Shown piece after piece: positions 1 through 5,125 of a stretch of DNA of 7,734 nt. Numbering within the stretch: position 1 is the stretch's first letter; every line of letters begins with the position of its first letter. The position numbers and the translations under genes are program-made. The stretch is from assembly GCA_028285025.1 (NCBI GenBank), contig JANQQH010000205.1, positions 1-7,734 of the forward strand, read 5' to 3'. The notes under the pieces were generated by a model. The model was not told the origin of the DNA. It made no database searches and was given only the letters and a program-made list of their open reading frames with translations. The stretch comes from Hyphomicrobiaceae bacterium. GTDB taxonomy: Bacteria; Pseudomonadota; Alphaproteobacteria; Rhizobiales; HXMU1428-3.

Positions 1-1
1 G

Positions 2-247
2 CAAGACCAGGCCATCGTTCATTTTATTAATCAGATTTCAGCGCCGGTGATTTTCTTTCAAGGGAGTGAAGATAAGGTGGTTCCCAAAGTGCAGCCAAGA
101 GCGGTTTATGAGGCCTTAAAGGCAAAAGTGCTTTTGACGCAAATGCATGAATTTGAAGGGGAGGGGCATGGGTTTCGCAAAAGCCAAACAATCAAACAGG
201 TGCTGGCTAAAGAGGAGCGGTTTTTCCAACAAGCGCTTCAATTATAA
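2..247 (+). CDS. C-terminal part of an S9/dienelactone-hydrolase-type alpha/beta hydrolase (5' truncated by window edge)
   Basis: The reading frame is open from base 2 and ends at TAA 245-247, giving about 81 residues of a protein whose start lies outside the window. It shows the last part of an alpha/beta-hydrolase fold: a hydrophobic strand (APVIFFQG) leading into GSEDKVVP, where the Asp is the expected acid of the catalytic triad, followed about 40 residues later by GEGHGF, where the His is the expected base. The spacing and the closing helix (ERFFQQAL) fit the C-terminus of prolyl oligopeptidase (S9) family peptidases. Dienelactone hydrolases and other acyl-peptide hydrolases end the same way. 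The nucleophile serine is not in the window, so substrate and exact family cannot be decided. An internal GTG at 47 is not a credible start because the fold continues upstream. Confidence 0.75.
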   Translation, partial: QDQAIVHFINQISAPVIFFQGSEDKVVPKVQPRAVYEALKAKVLLTQMHEFEGEGHGFRKSQTIKQVLAKEERFFQQALQL

Positions 248-260
248 ACATGAAGGGAAG

Positions 261-288
261 ATGAATGGGCGGTTCTTATTGCGTTCAG
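261..288 (+). promoter_or_regulatory. Candidate operator dyad upstream of P1 (ATGAAT-N16-GTTCAG)
   Basis: ATGAAT (261-266) and GTTCAG (283-288) are imperfect inverted half-sites 16 nt apart, 66 nt before the P1 start codon. Similar pairs occur upstream of the two paralogues, at 1433-1459 and 2189-2216. Between and after the half-sites the P1 and P2 copies also agree in TTATTG before and GGT..AAG..GGGTA after. The regulator is not identified. Confidence 0.4.
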
Positions 289-354
289 GTGAAGATGGGT
301 AAGGTCAATCCTATCAACAACGCATAAAAATGAGAATTGCCAAGGAGATCATTT

Positions 355-684
355 ATGTTCAAGAAAGTTTTTGCCCTTATGGCTTTAATTGGCTTTGCCT
401 TTACAGCCAATGTTACAACCGCCTCAGCACACCCAGGTGGTGGCTATCATAAACATCATGCTGGTGGTTGGTATGGTGTTCCAATACCAAAAATTCGCCA
501 TCGTTTGCGCCATCGCGGCTTTTATAAAATTCACTTTTTTGACCGGTATTTACCTGTCTATAAAGCGATCGCCTGTAAACGCGGTAAACGCTTTAAATTG
601 AAGATTAACCGCTGGGGCGATGTGATGAAACGTAAGCGGATCGGGTGGTGTGGTTATAAACATCATCGTAGATATGATTACTAG
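355..684 (+). CDS. Small secreted basic protein, paralogue P1 (His/Gly-rich linker), unknown function
   Basis: This encodes a 109-residue protein. ATG 355 is chosen over the upstream TTG at 337 because AAGGAG (342-347) lies 7 nt before it and the signal peptide then begins directly (MFKKVF, hydrophobic core to about residue 20, cleavage after ASA at 25). Residues 26-43 are rich in His and Gly (HPGGGYHKHHAGGWYG). Residues 44-98 are a strongly basic domain (IRHRLRHRGFYKI, RGKRFKLKINRWGDV, KRKRI) that aligns with the C-terminal domains of P2 and P3 downstream. Unlike them, the first conserved Cys is missing and the second is Trp87; cysteines occur instead at 74 and 99. The product should be periplasmic or envelope-bound. 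I do not recognise a function. Similar small rhizobial proteins are often annotated as hypothetical or PepSY-like, which I cannot test. It converges with hsp20. Confidence 0.85.
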   Translation: MFKKVFALMALIGFAFTANVTTASAHPGGGYHKHHAGGWYGVPIPKIRHRLRHRGFYKIHFFDRYLPVYKAIACKRGKRFKLKINRWGDVMKRKRIGWCGYKHHRRYDY

Positions 685-709
685 AATTATACCTACTAAC
701 CAAAACAGA

Positions 710-749
710 AAAGGAAAAGGTTTCAATTGAAACCTTTTCCTTTATTTTT
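710..749. terminator. Bidirectional intrinsic terminator between P1 and hsp20
   Basis: Bases 710-743 form a perfect 34-bp palindrome centred between 726 and 727 (arms AAAGGAAAAGGTTTC, AATT in the loop). A TATTTTTG tail follows on the plus strand; in the other direction the transcript ends in the U-rich complement of the stem. It lies 25 nt after the P1 stop and 33 nt beyond the hsp20 stop, so it can end both convergent transcripts. Confidence 0.85.
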
Positions 750-782
750 GGAAGAGTATTTTAATTTGGATTGGCAAATCCT

Positions 783-1235
783 TTATTCAGTAGCCTCAAT
801 GGTTTTTGGCTCTGAAGTTCGCTCAATTGCCACTTTTCGTGGTTTCATGGCTTCGGGCAATTCACGTTTTAGATCAATATGTAATAGCCCATTTTCAACC
901 TTGGCGCCGACCACTTCAACGTGATCTGCTAATTGGAAGGTGCGTTCAAAAGAGCGCCCGGCAATGCCTTGATGTAAATATTCAACATCTTTGTCAGTTT
1001 GCTTTTGACCAACCACTTGCAGGGTGTGTTCTTTGACTTCTATGTCCAGCTCTTGATCTGAAAAACCGGCCACGGCAATGGTAATGCGATAGGCATTATC
1101 ATCTAATTGTTGAATGTTATAGGGGGGATAGCCGGTTGTGCTGTTTTCAACATTGCCAAAATTATCAAGCATGTTAAACAGCCTGTCAAAGCCGACTGTT
1201 GATCTGTAAAATGGTGTAAAATCAATATTTTGCAT
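783..1235 (-). CDS. hsp20: Small heat shock protein, Hsp20/IbpA family
   Basis: This is a 150-residue ATP-independent holdase that binds unfolding proteins in the cytoplasm for later refolding by DnaK/ClpB. The N-terminus (DFTPFYRSTVGFDRLF) is typical of class A proteobacterial IbpA/HspA-type proteins. The alpha-crystallin domain covers about residues 36-128 (YPPYNI, AYRITIAVAGFSDQELDIEV) and includes the hallmark AKVENGLLHIDL at 111-122. The tail carries a V-x-I oligomerisation motif (VAI, 135-137). The length is normal for the family. The start is supported by AAGGAAG 7 nt upstream on the minus strand. Expression is probably heat-controlled twice: by a sigma-32-type promoter at 1352-1379, and by a ROSE-like hairpin that sequesters the ribosome binding site at 1240-1264. 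It is convergent with P1 and divergent from P2. Confidence 0.95.
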   Translation of the reverse strand: MQNIDFTPFYRSTVGFDRLFNMLDNFGNVENSTTGYPPYNIQQLDDNAYRITIAVAGFSDQELDIEVKEHTLQVVGQKQTDKDVEYLHQGIAGRSFERTFQLADHVEVVGAKVENGLLHIDLKRELPEAMKPRKVAIERTSEPKTIEATE

Positions 1236-1239
1236 CGTT

Positions 1240-1264
1240 AGACTTCCTTCTTTAAGCGATATCT
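1240..1264 (-). promoter_or_regulatory. ROSE-like RNA thermometer hairpin masking the hsp20 ribosome binding site
   Basis: On the minus strand, AGAUAUCGCUU (1264-1254) can pair with AAGGAAGUCU (1249-1240) across a four-base AAAG loop. The pairs are A-U, G-C, A-U, U-G, one A-A mismatch, U-A, C-G, then an unpaired G, then C-G, U-A, U-A. The Shine-Dalgarno AAGGAAG is fully enclosed. UCGCU with the bulged G is the U(U/C)GCU signature of ROSE thermometers on rhizobial hsp20 genes. The assignment rests on this motif and on the gene downstream. Confidence 0.75.
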
Positions 1265-1345
1265 AAACACAGCCGATATTTCAGTGATTATCTTGTTTGA
1301 TCAATCTCTGGTTGTTTGGCTGGGTGCACCCATCTGGCGTGCATA
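1265..1345 (-). promoter_or_regulatory. Upstream part of the hsp20 5' leader with two further hairpins
   Basis: Between the predicted transcription start (about 1345) and the thermometer hairpin, the minus-strand leader has two more stem-loops. TGGGTGCACCCA (1332-1321) is a perfect 12-bp palindrome. CAGAGATT/AATCACTG (1310-1282) pairs with one mismatch. A leader of about 110 nt with several hairpins before the anti-Shine-Dalgarno hairpin is the usual ROSE layout; the exact folds are hand-drawn. Confidence 0.5.
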
Positions 1346-1351
1346 CTGTAT

Positions 1352-1379
1352 ATTTGGGGAGTAGATAGCCGGTTTCAAG
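1352..1379 (-). promoter_or_regulatory. Sigma-32 (RpoH) type promoter of hsp20
   Basis: On the minus strand, CTTGAAA (1379-1373) is followed after 13 nt by CCCCAAAT (1359-1352). The -35 box matches the heat-shock sigma consensus CTTGAAA exactly, and the -10 box matches CCCCATNT except at one position. The spacing is within the normal range. A short dyad, GAGCCT-T-AGGCTC (1379-1391), abuts the -35 box. Confidence 0.8.
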
Positions 1380-1432
1380 AGCCTTAGGCTCAGGACCTAG
1401 ATAAAAAGCTTCATAAGAAATATGAACATAAG

Positions 1433-1459
1433 CTGAACGGACCGTTTTTATTGGTTCAG
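1433..1459 (+). promoter_or_regulatory. Candidate operator dyad upstream of P2 (CTGAAC-N15-GTTCAG)
   Basis: CTGAAC (1433-1438) and GTTCAG (1454-1459) are exact inverted repeats separated by 15 nt, 87 nt before the P2 start. This is the best-preserved of three such dyads, each upstream of one paralogue. The rest of the 1381-1546 interval shows no gene. Confidence 0.45.
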
Positions 1460-1546
1460 GTAAGGCGGGGTAGACTTAATCTTTAACATATCAAAGTGCG
1501 GGTGATTTGAAGTTGAAGGGAAGCGAAGTTTTTTGAAAGGGAAGGT

Positions 1547-2053
1547 ATGATGAGACAGGTTTTTCTGAGCGGTTTTCTTAGCAGTTTTATTCTCTTAAGC
1601 GGGGCAAGTTTGGCCCAAGCTGCCGATATTGGTTATGATGGCTATGACGAGAATGTTTATCAAGACCATGCCTATATTGACAAAACACTCGATGATTTTG
1701 AAAAACGCAATGGCATTTATAAAGGTGATAAATTTCAATATGAAGACAATGACTACGTTGAGAAAAATCAGGGCCTAAAAGATTATGATTTGCGTGCTCA
1801 GCGTGATGAGAATTGTAAGCGCGAGGATCAAATCACACTTGAATGTCTACACCCTCGCCAAATTCGTCGCCGTTTGGTGCGCCGTGGCTGGCATGATTTT
1901 AAAATCTTAAAAGACGGCCCGCGCCGGATCAAGATGGTTGCCACCAATTATAATGGTCGTCGGTTTAGATTGGTTGTGTCGCGTTGTGATGGTGTGATTG
2001 TGCGTCGGCGTCCATTAAACCGTTATTGGGGTTATAACAGGCGGCATTATTAG
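1547..2053 (+). CDS. Secreted protein, paralogue P2 (acidic linker, basic C-terminal domain), unknown function
   Basis: This encodes 168 residues from ATG 1547; ATG 1550 is equally possible, since the purine stretch AAAGGGAAGG (1536-1545) could serve either. A signal peptide ends near AQA at 25. Residues 26-98 are acidic and aromatic (DIGYDGYDENVYQD, QYEDNDYVE). The sign then reverses: residues 100-163 form a very basic domain beginning at Cys100 (IRRRLVRRGWHDFKI, ATNYNGRRFRLVVSRCDG with Cys147, RRRPL, ending YWGY). By hand alignment this domain shares 32 of 64 positions with that of P3, including both cysteines, which could form a disulfide in the periplasm. The signal peptide puts it outside the cytoplasm; no enzyme motif is visible. 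It is a monocistronic gene ending in a strong terminator and is divergent from hsp20. Confidence 0.9.
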   Translation: MMRQVFLSGFLSSFILLSGASLAQAADIGYDGYDENVYQDHAYIDKTLDDFEKRNGIYKGDKFQYEDNDYVEKNQGLKDYDLRAQRDENCKREDQITLECLHPRQIRRRLVRRGWHDFKILKDGPRRIKMVATNYNGRRFRLVVSRCDGVIVRRRPLNRYWGYNRRHY

Positions 2054-2099
2054 ACCTTGTGGGCTCAATTCGGTTTTGAGAAAAAAGTAGGCAAATTTC

Positions 2100-2131
2100 A
2101 AACAACCTCATGAAAATGGGGTTGTTTTTTT
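2100..2131 (+). terminator. Intrinsic terminator of P2
   Basis: AACAACCTCAT (2101-2111) pairs with ATGGGGTTGTT (2116-2126) over 11 bp with one U-G wobble and a GAAA tetraloop, followed by a T-run to 2131. It lies 47 nt after the P2 stop. Confidence 0.9.
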
Positions 2132-2188
2132 ATGTGTTGTTCTAGCCAGCATATCGACTTTTGCGAGGCTTTGAAATGTGAACGCCAG

Positions 2189-2216
2189 CTGAATAACTCT
2201 TTCTGATTTTGTTCAG
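2189..2216 (+). promoter_or_regulatory. Candidate operator dyad upstream of P3 (CTGAAT-N16-GTTCAG)
   Basis: CTGAAT (2189-2194) and GTTCAG (2211-2216) are near-perfect inverted half-sites with the same spacing as upstream of P1 and P2. The dyad lies 110 nt before ATG 2327 and 35 nt before the alternative ATG 2252. Confidence 0.4.
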
Positions 2217-2271
2217 TTGCCTTTTGCCATAGTGAAAAAAGTTAAGGGGCAATGCGCCAGATTTTTTACTT

Positions 2272-2316
2272 GATCAAAGATCAAAAGATCAAAGATCAAA
2301 AGATTAAGGATCAAAG
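2272..2316 (+). repeat. GATCAAA(A) tandem repeat in the P3 leader
   Basis: Two exact copies of a 15-nt unit, GATCAAAGATCAAAA (2272-2286 and 2287-2301), are followed by a diverged third copy, GATTAAGGATCAAAG. Each unit is itself a doubled 7-8-nt GATCAAA. The last copy runs straight into the P3 Shine-Dalgarno (AAAGGAGG, 2313-2320). The array could change copy number by slippage. Confidence 0.85.
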
Positions 2317-2326
2317 GAGGAGTTCA

Positions 2327-2920
2327 ATGAAACCGATTTCATTAGTTGCACTTTTAGTGTGTGCTGTGATGCTAACGCCAAGTTTGGCTGAAGCGGCACG
2401 TAAAGGTGATGGTTATAAGCCGCGTGCTGAAAAGGGCGTGAAAAAGAAAGTTAACAAGAACAAAATTGGTGGCAAAAAGGCCGCTGCACGCAAGAACAAA
2501 AAGGTAGTAAAGAAGAAAAAGAAAGCTAAAAAAGTGGTTAAGTCACGGGCAAGATCTGCCATTGTTCACAAGCCTCGCAAAAAAAGCAAATCGCGCAAAT
2601 TTAAAAGATTATTGAAAAAATCTCTTAAAGTTATTGGCGAATATTCTTTGCAAGATGCGTATGGTGCCCCTCGTCGTGGGGTAAGGGCTAGAGGCCCCTA
2701 TCATTATGGTCGCTCTGCTTGTTTACCAAAGCCGTTGATTAGAGCGCGTTTAATTGATCGTGGATGGCACAATTTTGAACTGATTAATCGTCGCCCTAAC
2801 AGAGTTCGTTTAAGAGCAACAAATTTTAAAGGTCGTCGGTTCCATCTTGTCATTGATAGATGCCATGGCCATATCATTAAAAAACGTCCTGTACGTCAAT
2901 ATTGGGGTTATAGATATTAA
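2327..2920 (+). CDS. Secreted Lys-rich protein, paralogue P3, unknown function
   Basis: This encodes 197 residues from ATG 2327, chosen because AAAGGAGG (2313-2320) is ideally placed 6 nt upstream and a signal peptide starts at once (MKPISLVALL, cleavage near AEA at 23). ATG 2252 would add 25 residues, mostly the translated repeat (IKDQK), and would bury the signal peptide. Residues 24-103 are extremely basic (runs such as KKAAARKNKKVVKKKKK). This recalls histone-H1-like or polyanion-binding tails, but the signal peptide argues for the envelope, where LPS, teichoic-like polymers or DNA could be partners. Residues 132-195 are the family domain: Cys132, IRARLIDRGWHNFEL, ATNFKGRRFHLVIDRCHG with Cys179, KKRPV, ending YWGY. 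Half of its positions match P2. The function is not known. It is a separate transcription unit closed by a strong terminator. Confidence 0.9.
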   Translation: MKPISLVALLVCAVMLTPSLAEAARKGDGYKPRAEKGVKKKVNKNKIGGKKAAARKNKKVVKKKKKAKKVVKSRARSAIVHKPRKKSKSRKFKRLLKKSLKVIGEYSLQDAYGAPRRGVRARGPYHYGRSACLPKPLIRARLIDRGWHNFELINRRPNRVRLRATNFKGRRFHLVIDRCHGHIIKKRPVRQYWGYRY

Positions 2921-2943
2921 AGCCCTTAATAAGACCCCCAACT

Positions 2944-2991
2944 CCTGGCGGCCAGCACGACAGCCCCAAGATCCCCAAGCCTGGCGCCAGG
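2944..2991. repeat. GC-rich palindromic block (CCTGGCG repeats) after P3
   Basis: CCTGGCG occurs at 2944-2950 and again at 2980-2986, where it is the left half of a perfect 12-bp palindrome, CCTGGCGCCAGG (2980-2991). The first copy could also pair with CGCCAGG (2985-2991) to form a larger loop. The block is much richer in GC than the flanking DNA and abuts the terminator. It may be a REP-like element; no second copy is in the window. Confidence 0.5.
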
Positions 2992-3028
2992 AAACCAGCC
3001 TCTTTAAAAAAGAGGCTGGTTTTTTTTT
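2992..3028 (+). terminator. Intrinsic terminator of P3
   Basis: AAACCAGCCTCTTT (2992-3005) pairs perfectly with AAAGAGGCTGGTTT (3009-3022) over a 3-nt loop, followed by T residues to 3028. This 14-bp stem is a strong rho-independent terminator separating P3 from pldB. Confidence 0.92.
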
Positions 3029-3080
3029 GCAAATCATGATCGAGTATGGCTGATTGTTCACAATTGAGGTGTAAAAAGCG

Positions 3081-4079
3081 GTGGAGCTGGTTAGCTTATA
3101 TAACAACCCTGTCCCAGAAGGGGGCATGACTGGGCGCGTGGAGATTGATAAGCGGGTTTTTCTTCGTTATGCCTGCTGGAGGCCTACCACAGATTATGTG
3201 CGTGGTACGGTCGTTTTGGTGCAGGGTCGCTCTGAATTTATTGAAAAATATTTTGAAACTGTGAGTGATCTTAGACGGCGCGGGTTTTGGGTTGCCACCT
3301 TTGATTGGCGTGGACAGGGGGGCTCAAGCCGGGATTTTAAGAACCATTATAAGGGGCATATTTGGGATTTTGGCCAGTATGATAAGGACCTGTTGACCTT
3401 TATGCAGCAGGTGGTGTTTCCCGATTGTCCAGCCCCTTATTATGCTTTGGGGCATTCAATGGGGGCCCATAATTTATTACGTCATGCAGGTGCTAGTTTG
3501 TGCCAGTTTGATCGTATGGTGCTGTCAGCGCCAATGCTGCGTTTGTCACGTGAAATTTTGGGAATGCCAAGAGAATTTGTCTCCATAGCTGTGAATTTGG
3601 CCAGTTGGCTTGGCTTGGGTGAATCTTATGTGCTTGGCGGTACAGATAGGAACATCAATCAAAGGGCCTTTAAAGGCAATAAATTGACCCGTGATCAAGA
3701 GCGATTTGAGCGTAATAAAGCGATTTTGACGGCAAGTGATAAGTTGTGTGTTGGTTCTCCCACTTATGCCTGGTTGTTAGCTGCACTACGCTCAAGTAGC
3801 TATGTGATGCAGCCTTCCTTCGCGGCTAATGTGAAAATTCCTATTTTACTTATTGGGGCTGGCTCGGACCGAATTGTCTCAAACATTGCCATTCGTGAAT
3901 TTGCTGAGCGGTTAAAGAGTGGCAAGAATGTCATTATTCCCAACGCACGTCACGAAATTTTGCAAGAGAGCGATGGGGTGCGAGAACAATTTTGGGCCGG
4001 TTTTGATGCTTTTGTGCCTGGTGAAGTGGCGTTTCAAGCTTCAGATTTAACGAATTTGCTTTCCTCTCAAAGCAGTTGA
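3081..4079 (+). CDS. pldB: Lysophospholipase L2-like alpha/beta hydrolase
   Basis: This is a 332-residue serine hydrolase of the PldB/monoacylglycerol-lipase (Hydrolase_4) family, expected to remove the remaining acyl chain from lysophospholipids or hydrolyse monoacylglycerols. Visible marks are VLVQGRSEFIEKY (oxyanion strand, about 46-58), TFDWRGQGGSSR (73-84), the nucleophile elbow GHSMGAH with Ser126, the acid Asp263 in LLIGAGSDRIVS, and His291 in NARHEIL. The triad is therefore complete. The start is GTG 3081: a TAA at 3072-3074 closes the frame upstream, and a weak GAGG lies 11 nt before it. There is no signal peptide, so the protein is probably cytoplasmic or on the inner face of the membrane. 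It converges with hisN, leaving only 19 nt. The exact substrate is inferred from family resemblance only. Confidence 0.9.
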   Translation: MELVSLYNNPVPEGGMTGRVEIDKRVFLRYACWRPTTDYVRGTVVLVQGRSEFIEKYFETVSDLRRRGFWVATFDWRGQGGSSRDFKNHYKGHIWDFGQYDKDLLTFMQQVVFPDCPAPYYALGHSMGAHNLLRHAGASLCQFDRMVLSAPMLRLSREILGMPREFVSIAVNLASWLGLGESYVLGGTDRNINQRAFKGNKLTRDQERFERNKAILTASDKLCVGSPTYAWLLAALRSSSYVMQPSFAANVKIPILLIGAGSDRIVSNIAIREFAERLKSGKNVIIPNARHEILQESDGVREQFWAGFDAFVPGEVAFQASDLTNLLSSQSS

Positions 4080-4098
4080 ATAGGCTAGCAGCAGGATT

Positions 4099-4902
4099 TT
4101 ATGACGTCAAAATGTCTATGGCTTTTGCGTGCAGCTCTTGTGTTGCGGCCGCGATGATTTGTCCGCCTTGGCCAGGATCTTTGCCTTGCCAATTGCTAAT
4201 CACGCCGCCAGCCTGGCGTACAATTGGCACCAAAGGGGCGATGTCATAAGTTTGCAAACCAGTTTCGACGACCAAATCAATAGATCCCATTGCCAGCAGA
4301 CAATAGCTATAACAATCGCCGCCATAGCGGGTCATTTGGCAGTGGCTGCGTAATTTTTCAAAAGCTTGAAAATCTTGAGCAGAGGCAAAAAGGTCCGGGC
4401 AGGTGCTGGTGATGATCGCACTGTCAAGCGTGGTTGTTTGCCTGGTTTCAATAGGGCCTTCATATCCCTCCCAACGGGCAAAGGCCCCTTCAGGAGAGGC
4501 CCAAAATCGCTCTTTGGTAAAGGGTTGGTTCATAAGCCCGATAATTGGTTCATTTTGATAATTTAAGCCTATGAGGGTGCCCCATAAAGGGCTGCCCATG
4601 ATAAAGGCTCTGGTGCCATCTATTGGGTCTATGACCCAGCAATGCTCTGAGGATTGCTCTTTTGTGCCGAATTCTTCGCCAATAATGGCGTGGGAGGGCA
4701 GGTTTTGAGCTAAAAAATCACGAATCACTTGTTCGGCATTCCGGTCAGCCATAGTGACAGGATCATATGTTCTCTTGAGCTTTTTATTCTCAACAGAAAG
4801 TTTTCCCCGAAAAAAAGGCTCAATTTCTTTTGCTGAAAGATCGGCCAATTGGTTCATAATTGTTAAGAACCGTTGGACTTCGTCGGCATGAATGGAACTC
4901 AT
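4099..4902 (-). CDS. hisN: Histidinol-phosphatase / inositol monophosphatase family protein
   Basis: This is a 267-residue Mg-dependent phosphatase of the IMPase fold. Metal-binding and catalytic motifs are intact: DPVTMADRNAE (47-57), GEEFG with Glu76/77, WVIDPIDGTRAFI with Asp92 and Asp95, and TYDIAPLVPIVRQAGG with Asp220. The sequence GTRAFIMGSPLWGTLIGL is typical of the alphaproteobacterial HisN type, which converts L-histidinol phosphate to histidinol in histidine synthesis; an inositol-monophosphatase role cannot be excluded. The start at 4902 has AGGGGGA six nt upstream. A small dyad, ACTTTA-N5-TAAAGT (4915-4931), sits just upstream of that site in the leader. It is convergent with pldB, and the upstream gap holds the MmgR-like sRNA on the opposite strand. 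Confidence 0.9.
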   Translation of the reverse strand: MSSIHADEVQRFLTIMNQLADLSAKEIEPFFRGKLSVENKKLKRTYDPVTMADRNAEQVIRDFLAQNLPSHAIIGEEFGTKEQSSEHCWVIDPIDGTRAFIMGSPLWGTLIGLNYQNEPIIGLMNQPFTKERFWASPEGAFARWEGYEGPIETRQTTTLDSAIITSTCPDLFASAQDFQAFEKLRSHCQMTRYGGDCYSYCLLAMGSIDLVVETGLQTYDIAPLVPIVRQAGGVISNWQGKDPGQGGQIIAAATQELHAKAIDILTS

Positions 4903-5088
4903 GCCATCCCCCTAACTTTAGAACTTAAAGTGTTCATTTTTCTTACATTTATGTTGAATTTTCGCTGTGAGGAAGGTTGTTGATTTTCCTCTTTCCTGTC
5001 AGGTTGAGTGTATAAAAGAATACTGATAATTACGCAACATTGTATGTGGCATAAAAGTTACTAATATTGCGCCTTTTGGTCGTATGCC

Positions 5089-5118
5089 CTTGCAACCTTT
5101 TGGCCGGACTGACATAGT
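5089..5118 (+). promoter_or_regulatory. Probable promoter of the MmgR-like sRNA
   Basis: CTTGCA (5089-5094) followed by CATAGT (5113-5118) at 18 nt resembles the alphaproteobacterial sigma-70 pattern CTTGAC-N17/18-CTATAT. Transcription would start near 5124-5128. CCTTTTGG occurs twice, at 5072-5079 and 5096-5103, 24 nt apart; the second copy lies inside the spacer and could be a regulator site. Confidence 0.45.
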
Positions 5119-5125
5119 AATTTGA

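Noticed and set aside
727..1036. Plus-strand open frames opposite hsp20
   Set aside because: They lie on the complement of a clear Hsp20 gene, lack family features, and one starts inside the terminator palindrome.
1321..1332. TGGGTGCACCCA as a transcription-factor operator
   Set aside because: It lies downstream of the hsp20 promoter within the transcribed leader, so a leader hairpin explains it better.
2272..2316. CRISPR-like array
   Set aside because: The units are 7-15 nt, directly adjacent with no spacers. This is a simple tandem repeat.
2810..3127. Minus-strand frame of 105 codons across the P3 end and pldB start
   Set aside because: It reads through the P3 gene, the terminator and the pldB start on the opposite strand, and the product has no coherent features.
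4129..4566. Plus-strand frames within hisN
   Set aside because: They are shadows of a phosphatase gene with intact catalytic motifs.
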